Source: a virus | Virus record (IMG/VR): IMGVR_UViG_3300027906_000145 | Coordinates: 1-24,720 of that record | Strand: one strand, 5' to 3' | DNA length: 24,720 nucleotides | Shown here: positions 1-6,061 of the stretch, in pieces | Layout of the letters: every line of letters starts with the position of its first letter | Numbering within the stretch: the first letter of the stretch is position 1 | Translations under genes and position numbers: made by a program | Notes under the pieces: generated by a model | The model's database searches: none | Told to the model about the DNA's origin: nothing | The model's input: the letters and a program-made list of their open reading frames with translations, nothing else

Positions 1-1416
1 TCTTTTAAGAACTCCTTTACCTACTGTTTTAGCCATGGCTTTAGCACCACCTTTAACTGCATCATCTGCTGTTGAAGCAGCGCCGCCTGCACCTCCTTTT
101 ACATTTGGTTTGGGTTTAGGTTTAGGGTCAACTTTAGGTGCAAATAACTTAGGGAACATTTTTGCAAGGCCTGCTTTCAAACTTGAGAATATACTCCCTA
201 TTTTCTTAACAACTATTTCACCAGCCTTTGCGAGACCAGCGAATGGTGCTTCTGCCCAACCATCGATTTTGTCTTTGAGATATAAGAAAGCTCCGCCAAG
301 TGCTATTATTGGCATTAAGAATTTTAATAAATGCATCATAAACTTCTTCGCTTCATTCAGCTTCTGAATAGCAAAGATTTTCATATCGTTTTTCTTTCTT
401 TGGAGAAATTCGTTCTTAATGAATTTATTAACAAATTTTTGTTTCCTGTCTTGCATTTTCTTCCAGAAAGACAACTTAGTTTTTTCGGTTTTATTATCGC
501 CACCTTTTCCGGATTTGCGTTTTTTGATGGCATGAACATCATTTCGAATCGGTGTAAGCATCTTAACTTGAAATTCTTTCGAAGAGTTCAATTGTCTTTG
601 GATTCCCTGTAAGAGATTTTCCATTTTCTTGGTGCTGATGCCACCACTACCTTCTGAACTTCCGTCTTCTTCGTCTCCACCTTCTCCGCCACCTTCTTCA
701 TCCTTTGGCTTAAAGAGTTTGCCGAAAGTTAGTTTATTGCCAATGGTTCTAGCTTTATCTCCTAATTTCTTAGAGGTTGCTTGTCTTTTTTCTCTGGCTT
801 CTTCTTGGGTTCCAAATATTTTATTGGCTATGCCGCCTTCTTTACCATCAGCTGGAACCATACTTCTTATAGCTCTAAAGAGGTATCTAATTGCTTTGCC
901 AACTGCGAAAAAAGCGGCCACAATCATTTGTATACCACCTTTGAATATATTCCAAATACCAATCGCTTTATAAATGACATTTTTGAAAGCATTCATAGCT
1001 GGACCCAATGCACCAACACCATTTGTGAGTTCTTTTAAACCACCACTAAAATTCTTGGTACCTACTGTCCACAAATCCATGCCCTTAACTTGAGCTTCAG
1101 TATATTCTTCTAGGTGTTTCTTTGAGAACATTTTTTCAAGGGGTTTAGTAAACGCAGATGAAGCTTCTTTAAGACCCTTCCAGAATCCTGATTTTTCCTT
1201 TTCTGATGCATCATTGTTATTTTTCTGGTTGTCAATGACTTTTCCTATACCGCTCTCGAATTTTTTCGAGAGGCCGTGCATCTCGTCTTGAGCTCTAAAG
1301 GTGTTTGTATCAACATTCCTAGACCATTTATTGGTCTCTGTTTGTTGATAAAGGGTATCTTTGAGATAACCTATAGTTTTCTCGTCACGCTTGTTTGGAT
1401 TTGGAAGTGTAGCCAT
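1..1416 (-). CDS. Large helical virion protein, tape-measure-like (3' end outside window)
   Basis: An open frame of 472 codons runs from the ATG at 1416 to the left edge without a stop, so the C-terminus is missing. The protein is basic and helical. Residues 146-186 are a long hydrophobic/amphipathic stretch, 239-259 a Gly/Glu/Ser-rich linker, 310-345 very basic, 361-381 a good membrane-type helix, and 429-438 a Lys-Pro repeat followed by Gly/Ala-rich sequence. Alternating amphipathic and hydrophobic helices with Gly-rich linkers are typical of phage tape-measure proteins. Its position downstream of a frameshifted chaperone-like pair fits, because that pair precedes the tape measure in most long-tailed phages. 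T4 gp29 would be the functional counterpart, but I see no specific gp29 motif. There is no clear Shine-Dalgarno; a GATAAATA octamer ends 6 bases before the ATG. The reading frame is secure; the tape-measure role is inference. Confidence 0.7.
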   Translation of the reverse strand, partial: MATLPNPNKRDEKTIGYLKDTLYQQTETNKWSRNVDTNTFRAQDEMHGLSKKFESGIGKVIDNQKNNNDASEKEKSGFWKGLKEASSAFTKPLEKMFSKKHLEEYTEAQVKGMDLWTVGTKNFSGGLKELTNGVGALGPAMNAFKNVIYKAIGIWNIFKGGIQMIVAAFFAVGKAIRYLFRAIRSMVPADGKEGGIANKIFGTQEEAREKRQATSKKLGDKARTIGNKLTFGKLFKPKDEEGGGEGGDEEDGSSEGSGGISTKKMENLLQGIQRQLNSSKEFQVKMLTPIRNDVHAIKKRKSGKGGDNKTEKTKLSFWKKMQDRKQKFVNKFIKNEFLQRKKNDMKIFAIQKLNEAKKFMMHLLKFLMPIIALGGAFLYLKDKIDGWAEAPFAGLAKAGEIVVKKIGSIFSSLKAGLAKMFPKLFAPKVDPKPKPKPNVKGGAGGAASTADDAVKGGAKAMAKTVGKGVLKR

Positions 1417-1421
1417 GCTAT

Positions 1422-1820
1422 CTATTTATCGCCAAACGCTTTTCCAGCTTCTGATATTCCAAATGCACCAAGTGTCACTACAACAAATGATGTATAGATT
1501 GTTTCAGATACTTTTAGGTCCATATCCCATACTAATGCTGTTATTAAGTCTGTTGCACCAAACAACATCATTAGAAAGAATGAAATGAATCCTATTATAG
1601 CCTTTTCGTTTAAGTCGTTTGAATCTAAGAACAAGTCTATAAACTTTCTCTTAGGTGGTTCTACGCCTTCTTTTAATTTTCTAGCATCATCTTTTAATGC
1701 TTTGATTACATCTTCTTGGTCATCGAGTTTGTCCAAGAGAGCCATGTATTTCTCCAAATCAATTTCGACTTCATTTCTGTCATCTCTATCATCGTAGTCT
1801 CTATCTCTATCTCTAGCCAT
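1422..1820 (-). CDS. Small membrane protein, charged N-terminus and two TM helices (holin-like?)
   Basis: A 132-residue protein. Residues 1-20 are an Arg/Asp-rich tail, about 20-55 a probable coiled coil, about 73-97 and 105-125 two hydrophobic segments separated by a short polar loop. This topology fits a class II holin or a membrane-associated tail-assembly factor. I recognise no family signature. The start at 1820 overlaps the stop of the upstream -1-frame ORF (TAATG), and AGGAG lies about 8 bases upstream of the ATG, inside that ORF, so translation is probably coupled. It sits between the gp26-like pair and the tape-measure-like gene; in T4, gp28 (reported as membrane-associated) belongs to the 27-28-29 group, so a gp28-like role is an alternative to holin. 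Neither is shown by sequence. Confidence 0.6.
   Translation of the reverse strand: MARDRDRDYDDRDDRNEVEIDLEKYMALLDKLDDQEDVIKALKDDARKLKEGVEPPKRKFIDLFLDSNDLNEKAIIGFISFFLMMLFGATDLITALVWDMDLKVSETIYTSFVVVTLGAFGISEAGKAFGDK
1423..1430 (-). promoter_or_regulatory. Late-promoter-like octamer GATAAATA
   Basis: On the minus strand GATAAATA spans 1430 to 1423 and overlaps the TAG stop of the two-TM gene; its last A is 6 bases from the ATG at 1416. It differs from the T4 late consensus TATAAATA only at the first base. With T4 spacing the transcript would begin about one base before the ATG. Confidence 0.35.
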
Positions 1821-2014
1821 TAGTTTCTCCTGTTGGCAGCTGCTTTCTGCCTCTCTTTTTCTTCTTCAAGATATTGCATTAATAAGTTAATGTATATATC
1901 CCTTTCCCATGGAATCATGCTTTCTAATTCAGTCAGCGAATACTTGTGATGTTGCATCATTTGAAAGTTTGTTTGGTAATAGTTAACCAAACTATCATGC
2001 GAAAGGGTTACTAA
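1820..2014 (-). CDS. -1-frame extension of the gp26-like protein (chaperone second ORF)
   Basis: This ORF lies in the -1 frame relative to the upstream gp26-like gene and is open from the slippery run to the TAA at 1822-1820. Read from the TTA at 2014-2012 it adds 64 residues, giving a fusion of about 298 aa. The peptide is protein-like throughout: an N-terminal part with NYYQTNF, then HHKYSLTELESMIPWERDIY, then a charged Glu/Lys/Arg helix. The first in-frame ATGs (1960-1955) have no Shine-Dalgarno, and the coding character begins well upstream of them, which favours expression by -1 frameshifting. Independent initiation would give a 46-aa protein. It sits where gene 51 (hub assembly catalyst) follows gene 26 in T4. 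Its stop overlaps the next start as TAATG. Confidence 0.75.
   Translation of the reverse strand, partial: LVTLSHDSLVNYYQTNFQMMQHHKYSLTELESMIPWERDIYINLLMQYLEEEKERQKAAANRRN
1971..1992 (-). other. Perfect 7-bp hairpin downstream of the slippery site
   Basis: On the minus strand GTTTGGT (1992-1986) pairs perfectly with ACCAAAC (1977-1971) around an 8-base loop. It starts 21 bases after the slippery heptamer, farther than the usual 5-9 base spacer of -1 stimulators, so a stimulatory role is possible but unproven. Confidence 0.45.
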
Positions 2015-2715
2015 AAAAAACTTTGTAAACCTTGGAGTATATTATTAGATACTTCTCCACATTTATCACATTTGTATTCTACCTCTTCTTTCAAAGAAGG
2101 CATTGATTCAAAATACTCACTAATCTTTTCGAATTGTGGAACAGTAAGATTTTCTATAAATTCATCTATTTCCGCATCTCTAAATTCTGACATTTCGTAA
2201 ATATTTTCTTCATCATATATTCTAAGCATACAACCTCTAAGGATAGGTTTAATCATTTCGACTTCATCTAATCCTTCTACATTATATACTAGTTCGGAAG
2301 TTGGTGGTGATAATTCTATCATCAACTCTTCGCTAATTTGAATTTTATTGTCTAATACACTTGAGGTATCAACTGCAACTTTCGTTAGGTCCATGTCAAC
2401 ATAACCTACTCCGTCACACTCGTCTTTCATGCACATCAAAGGAACTTTGGCAGTTTCTCCAATTGACTTAGTTCTAATTTGTAAAAACAAATACTCTAAA
2501 TCGACTAGAGGTAGTTTTGAACCATCTACCTTTCCTTCTGTTACCGCCTTAATCAAATTCATAATCGCATCAAAAATCGCAGCTGCATCTTCACTTTCTC
2601 TTGCAACTAACAGATGATTCTGTTCTTTTACAAGGAAAGGTCTATATTCCACTTTAAGTTTTGATATTGGTAGCTCGCATTTATACTGCGGAGCTTTCTG
2701 TATTGGTAAACCCAT
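2011..2715 (-). CDS. gp26: gp26-like baseplate protein, 0-frame product of a frameshift pair
   Basis: A 234-residue protein resembling the T4 gp26 baseplate family (T4 gp26 is about 208 aa). Family-like stretches are YRPFLVKEQNHLLVARES near 24-41 and LPLVDLEYLFLQIRTKS near 68-84. Cys95/Cys100 (C-x4-C) and Cys216/Cys219 (C-x2-C) could form a zinc site. It ends QSFF on an eight-T run abutting the TAG, allowing a -1 fusion with the following ORF. By analogy with lambda G/GT and P2 E/E' this suggests a tail or baseplate assembly chaperone role. The start at 2715 has AGGAG about 10 bases upstream in an 18-base gap after the gp54-like gene. The family call is from recalled motifs and moderately sure; the ORF is secure. 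Confidence 0.75.
   Translation of the reverse strand: MGLPIQKAPQYKCELPISKLKVEYRPFLVKEQNHLLVARESEDAAAIFDAIMNLIKAVTEGKVDGSKLPLVDLEYLFLQIRTKSIGETAKVPLMCMKDECDGVGYVDMDLTKVAVDTSSVLDNKIQISEELMIELSPPTSELVYNVEGLDEVEMIKPILRGCMLRIYDEENIYEMSEFRDAEIDEFIENLTVPQFEKISEYFESMPSLKEEVEYKCDKCGEVSNNILQGLQSFF
2014..2020 (-). other. Probable programmed -1 frameshift site (T TTT TTT)
   Basis: The minus strand reads AAAG, eight T, AG. In the frame of the gp26-like gene this is AGT TTT TTT TAG, so a phased T TTT TTT heptamer lies directly against the stop codon. A tandem -1 slip leaves both tRNAs perfectly paired and the next codons are TTA GTA ACC, entering the 64-codon -1 ORF. An SD-like AAGG lies about 10 bases upstream, the spacing at which internal SDs stimulate the dnaX -1 shift. 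Confidence 0.75.
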
Positions 2716-2733
2716 AATATAGTTTCTCCTAAT

Positions 2734-3834
2734 TTATCCTATAATACCACCTAGTTCTGCTAGACGGTCATTGAATCTTTGAAGAGTGTTGTTTGTACCA
2801 TTACCACCTTTTCTCATATTGGTAATACTTGCAATCGCATCAAAGAATCTTCTTCCTTTATTTATACCGCTTACAGGATTAGGATTCTCGTATCTGGATT
2901 CCCAAGTCCTAAAAGCGAATGTAGTTTCAAATTTCATTAATTCATCAGATGAGTCCGAATTTAGTTCCATTGGATTAAATGAAACTGGATATGCCTCATG
3001 AATTCTGTATACAAGTGAGTCTTTATCAGACCTTGTAATTTGTTTTACTATTATCTCACCCACATAGTTTTCGTAGTATTCGAACTGTGGATTAATTGAA
3101 TTGCCTGCTCCAACATCACCCATTTTGGATAGGAGTGATTTATTCTCATCAGCAAGTTCGCCCATTTTACTTCTTAAGTCAGGATCATTTCTGACTGATT
3201 CTTGTAATTTCTTGTTCTCTGCTATTTGGGATCCAATTTTCTCGTGGTGTTGTGCTTCGGTTGAACGGCCCTGAAAGATTGCATTTTGCCATGCTTCAAT
3301 AATAAATCTATCTGCAAATGTTGAATCACATAGAAATGTAAACGATACTTCTTGTCCATCCATTCCTAATTGATAAGGCAACTTTCTTGTTGGTCCATAT
3401 TCAGACCAATCTGCTGTTTCTAACTGGCGACCAGGTAATGTTGCATTAACGCATCTCACTCCTTCTAAGTTTAACCCCAATTTAGGACAAAAGAATTGCA
3501 CTTCAAATCTATTTGGTCTTGCACCTTGGTCAAATTGATATCTTAATCTGTCTATATTTAATCTATTATTTCTAGACTTTATCCTTCCTTCATCATCTAT
3601 ATCAGTGCTATACATATGAGATGGTGGATTAGCTAATGCGTGGGCCCTTTCTTCTTTACGAGCTTCTCTACGAGCTTGTCGTTTTTGTTTTCTTGTAATT
3701 GAATTTGCCACAGATGCATTGGCTTTAGTTCTTTCTTTTGCAGAAGCTTCACCAATATCTATCATTGCTGATTTTTTGAGTTTTTCTCCTACTAGAGCAG
3801 AACCAACTTTTGTTCCAGTTATTTCGTTAGCCAT
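2734..3834 (-). CDS. gp54: Baseplate tail tube initiator, gp54-like
   Basis: A 366-residue protein (T4 gp54 is about 320). Residues 107-190 and 250-312 have the character of the tail-tube (gp19/gp48/gp54) fold: RPNRFEVQFFCPKLGL, then NATLPGRQLET, WSEYGPTRKLPY, DGQEVSFTFLCDSTF and later NYVGEIIVKQITR and YRIHEAYPVSFNPMEL. gp54 would seat on the hub/wedge assembly and nucleate tube polymerisation. Oddities: a basic helical N-terminus (30-70) and a charged helical insertion at about 190-245 that interrupts the tube-like fold. The ATG at 3834 overlaps the end of the upstream gene by 8 bases. gp54 is preferred over gp48 because the gene at 7101 looks more like gp48; the two paralogues could be swapped. 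Confidence 0.7.
   Translation of the reverse strand: MANEITGTKVGSALVGEKLKKSAMIDIGEASAKERTKANASVANSITRKQKRQARREARKEERAHALANPPSHMYSTDIDDEGRIKSRNNRLNIDRLRYQFDQGARPNRFEVQFFCPKLGLNLEGVRCVNATLPGRQLETADWSEYGPTRKLPYQLGMDGQEVSFTFLCDSTFADRFIIEAWQNAIFQGRSTEAQHHEKIGSQIAENKKLQESVRNDPDLRSKMGELADENKSLLSKMGDVGAGNSINPQFEYYENYVGEIIVKQITRSDKDSLVYRIHEAYPVSFNPMELNSDSSDELMKFETTFAFRTWESRYENPNPVSGINKGRRFFDAIASITNMRKGGNGTNNTLQRFNDRLAELGGIIG
2859..2866 (-). promoter_or_regulatory. Candidate internal late promoter TATAAATA
   Basis: An exact TATAAATA on the minus strand (2866 to 2859) lies inside the 3' end of the gp54-like gene and points toward the gp26-like gene, whose ATG is 138 bases beyond the predicted start near 2853. 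Being inside coding sequence it may be chance. Confidence 0.3.
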
Positions 3835-4459
3835 TTATTGTCTTTATACTTTCGGTATAAACCTCCCTTGCGTGTTTCTTTTGCCAGTCTGCAAGAGGTA
3901 ACATTACCATTGTGTCCCAATGGTCAGGTGTAATCTCTAATGCACGACCCTCTATGTGTGTTGTTATATATCTTTTAAAACAAGGTTTAAAAAATCTCAT
4001 TTTACTTAAACCTCTCAACATCTCGTATCTTATTCTTATATGTGGTTTCATATCCACTTCTCTAGTATCATCATCTAATCTTATGAATTTGTATAACTCA
4101 TACAATAGTCTAACACGATATCTAGGCGGAATATAATGAAAGTTTAAACCAGTGAAACCTCCTTGATGTAAGTCTAATATCAAAACTACAGGAAATTTAT
4201 CCCAATAAGGTAAATCCTTTTTAGTCTTTGCATCATAGAAGAAACAATACATTCTACCTTCAAGATACCTTCTGGCTTTCCTAAGACTGGTTTGTCTATA
4301 GAAAGATTCAGAAGTTAATCTCAGAGTCTTAACTCTTTGCTGGAACCATCTTAAACTTTCTAACGACCTCGCCTCTAATTCACTAGGGGTTTCTGCTTCT
4401 AATCGTTCTATTAAACTTTGTATAGACCCTCGGTTTTTTCTAAAAGAATAGTTTTCCAT
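3827..4459 (-). CDS. Conserved-looking T4-type phage protein, function unrecognised (gp2-like?)
   Basis: A basic 210-residue cytoplasmic-type protein. The core at about 70-120 has MYCFFYDAKTKKDLPYWDKF followed by hydrophobic strands, an aromatic/Gly stretch and HYIPPRYRVRLLYEL. I associate this pattern with proteins of large myoviruses that I cannot name with confidence; gp2, the DNA-end protector, is one possibility given that gp4 is nearby and genes 2 and 4 are adjacent in T4. No catalytic motif, signal peptide or membrane helix is visible. It overlaps the gp54-like gene by 8 bases, suggesting coupled translation. The start at 4459 has no usable Shine-Dalgarno but is preceded at 6 bases by CATAAATA. 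Confidence 0.65.
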   Translation of the reverse strand: MENYSFRKNRGSIQSLIERLEAETPSELEARSLESLRWFQQRVKTLRLTSESFYRQTSLRKARRYLEGRMYCFFYDAKTKKDLPYWDKFPVVLILDLHQGGFTGLNFHYIPPRYRVRLLYELYKFIRLDDDTREVDMKPHIRIRYEMLRGLSKMRFFKPCFKRYITTHIEGRALEITPDHWDTMVMLPLADWQKKHAREVYTESIKTING

Positions 4460-4465
4460 GCCTAT

Positions 4466-4473
4466 TATTTATG
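4466..4473 (-). promoter_or_regulatory. Late-promoter-like octamer CATAAATA
   Basis: On the minus strand CATAAATA spans 4473 to 4466 in the 14-base gap between two genes, with 6 bases before the ATG at 4459. T4 late-promoter spacing would put the transcript start at about 4460, leaving almost no leader. Confidence 0.45.
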
Positions 4474-5322
4474 TCAGAAAGTATATATTCTATAGTTTTC
4501 TTTTTCTATTGTCTCTACAGAATTGGGATAGAGCTCCAGCAGCGAGCTCAGGTCCGCTAGGCTAAGGGTATGGTTGTTTTTAGTCTCAATCGCTACACCT
4601 GATGCACCTTCTGTTCTAACATAAGGCATTACATCGTCTGCTCCGACTCCACGCAACACGGGAAGTTTATTATCGAACATAGATTTGATATCTTCTGTTG
4701 AATTAACAATAGTTGGTCTATCTTCTTGCATATGCATCTCTAATATCTTACCTTCGACACTTGCAATGAAGAATGTCTTGTCTTTTACTCTCATAAAGAT
4801 GTTTTTCCACTCTTCAAATGTTAATGGAGTTCTATCAGAGAATGTTTCGTTGGTATCCCACATAACAATATCATCTTCTAATGTTTGTAAATACCATAAT
4901 GCATATATTCGTGACATTCCTGGATGAATGAACATATGTTTGCCCTCAATTACGCCTTGAATAGTGGAATCTAGGCCAACAGTTCGATATTGGTCAATCA
5001 AATACATAATTTTACAACAATGATAGACTTTATTCTGGTTTTCCTTCATAGTTTCTTCGGAAAATGTGTTTTTATCGATGGTTGGGCCATCTATACCATC
5101 AAGTAGGGTTACGACATAATCGATTAATCTACCGTCATTATATCGAGTGTTGTTTTCTCCGATTAAATCTTTATCTACACAATCACCTAGATTGATAAGA
5201 TATGGTTTAGACCTGTTCTCACATATCCAATTGAAGTATTCTTCTGCCTCAATTAGAGATTCCGGTGATTCAGATATATAAAAGTGTTTGAAGTCTTCGT
5301 ATGGACTATTAGTTGTAAGCAT
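4474..5322 (-). CDS. Unrecognised protein of the KdsB/HAD cassette
   Basis: A 282-residue soluble, acidic protein with no membrane helix. The most distinctive stretch is residues 123-142, which include GKHMFIHPGMSRIYALWYL; this loosely recalls the ParB/sulfiredoxin-type pocket (Gly/His-x-x-Arg followed by a helix), but I would not assign that family. Trp143, Trp155 and Trp172 lie in a middle region; the C-terminus is a plain helix-strand. The start at 5322 has GAGGAG about 8 bases upstream, the best Shine-Dalgarno on this strand, and overlaps the end of kdsB by 14 bases, so it is probably translated with the Kdo gene and may act in the same sugar pathway. That link is inference from position only. 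Confidence 0.6.
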   Translation of the reverse strand: MLTTNSPYEDFKHFYISESPESLIEAEEYFNWICENRSKPYLINLGDCVDKDLIGENNTRYNDGRLIDYVVTLLDGIDGPTIDKNTFSEETMKENQNKVYHCCKIMYLIDQYRTVGLDSTIQGVIEGKHMFIHPGMSRIYALWYLQTLEDDIVMWDTNETFSDRTPLTFEEWKNIFMRVKDKTFFIASVEGKILEMHMQEDRPTIVNSTEDIKSMFDNKLPVLRGVGADDVMPYVRTEGASGVAIETKNNHTLSLADLSSLLELYPNSVETIEKENYRIYTF

Positions 5323-6061
5323 TTATAAACTCCTCGACTCTTTTTAAGTCTTCTGGTGTATCTACTGATAGACCTTCATCGTCTACTTCGACCATTTTAA
5401 CTTCATGTTCATTCTCTAAGTATCTTAACATCTCAACTGATTCAGATTTCTCATTTTCTCCTACTTTTAATTTAGGAAATAGTTCTAACATGTCTCTATC
5501 AAAGACATACAGACCCAATTGTTGTTTAAATGTTGTTAGTTCTTTCTGTTGATATGGTATCGCAAGTCTAGAATAGTATAATGCATCACCATTCATGTTC
5601 GTCACAACCTTAACTACATTCTTATCGTGTAGTTTGTATGAGTCATCTACATAGACATACGCATTGGTCACACCAATACCACTATCATGTTCTTCTATGA
5701 GTTTATCAATCGCATCTGGATTGATTAGAGGTTCATCTCCTTGAATGTTTACGAATACATCACCGTCTAGCAGCTCTAGTGCTTTCGCACATCGGTCTGT
5801 TCCACTTCGAACATCTTCTTCAATGACTATACATCGTATTTCATTCTTTGCACAATACTCATTGATTCGTTCATCGTCTGTAAGAACGACAACAGAGTCG
5901 ATGTTCTCACAACAACATGCACGGTCATAAACTCTCTTTATCATTGGAACACCATTGATTGGTGCTAAGGGTTTTCCCTCGAATCTAGTCGAGTGCCATC
6001 TAGCAGGTATTAGACCTACAGTGAGATTACTTGTTCTATCTGGTCTACTGAGACTTCGCAT
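5309..6061 (-). CDS. kdsB: 3-deoxy-manno-octulosonate cytidylyltransferase (CMP-Kdo synthetase)
   Basis: Transfers CMP from CTP to Kdo or a related ulosonate, activating it for transfer to lipid A or a capsule. Using the ATG at 6061 the protein is 250 residues, the usual KdsB length. Motifs: GLIPAR-x3-TR-x2-GKPL (16-32), the nucleotide loop; RSGTDR (85-90); NIQGDEPL (105-112), diagnostic of the family; YYSRLAIPY (162-170); LGLYVFDRDML (182-192); and SVDTPEDL near the end. An upstream ATG at 6124 would add 21 residues, almost wholly overlapping the HAD gene, so it is less likely. The chosen start still overlaps that gene by 46 bases and has only a weak GGAAAA upstream. Kdo enzymes belong to Gram-negative envelope synthesis, so the role is probably to alter the host surface. 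A different CMP-ulosonate product is possible. Confidence 0.88.
   Translation of the reverse strand: MRSLSRPDRTSNLTVGLIPARWHSTRFEGKPLAPINGVPMIKRVYDRACCCENIDSVVVLTDDERINEYCAKNEIRCIVIEEDVRSGTDRCAKALELLDGDVFVNIQGDEPLINPDAIDKLIEEHDSGIGVTNAYVYVDDSYKLHDKNVVKVVTNMNGDALYYSRLAIPYQQKELTTFKQQLGLYVFDRDMLELFPKLKVGENEKSESVEMLRYLENEHEVKMVEVDDEGLSVDTPEDLKRVEEFINAYN

Noticed and set aside
35-973. Plus-strand ORFs over the left-edge gene (Pro/Ser/Leu-rich products)
   Set aside because: They are antisense shadows of the long minus-strand frame, with low-complexity products and no ribosome binding sites.
1820-1960. Independent 46-aa gene starting at the ATG pair 1960-1955
   Set aside because: No Shine-Dalgarno, and protein-like coding sequence continues upstream to the slippery run, so it is treated as the -1 extension; independent initiation is not excluded.
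2013-2020. Homopolymer sequencing error splitting one gp26-like gene
   Set aside because: One missing T would also create this picture and cannot be excluded from one sequence, but the phased heptamer directly at a stop codon and the chaperone/tape-measure context favour real frameshifting.
4474-5322. ParB-like nuclease assignment
   Set aside because: Only a loose resemblance in one 20-residue stretch; the rest of the protein gives no support.
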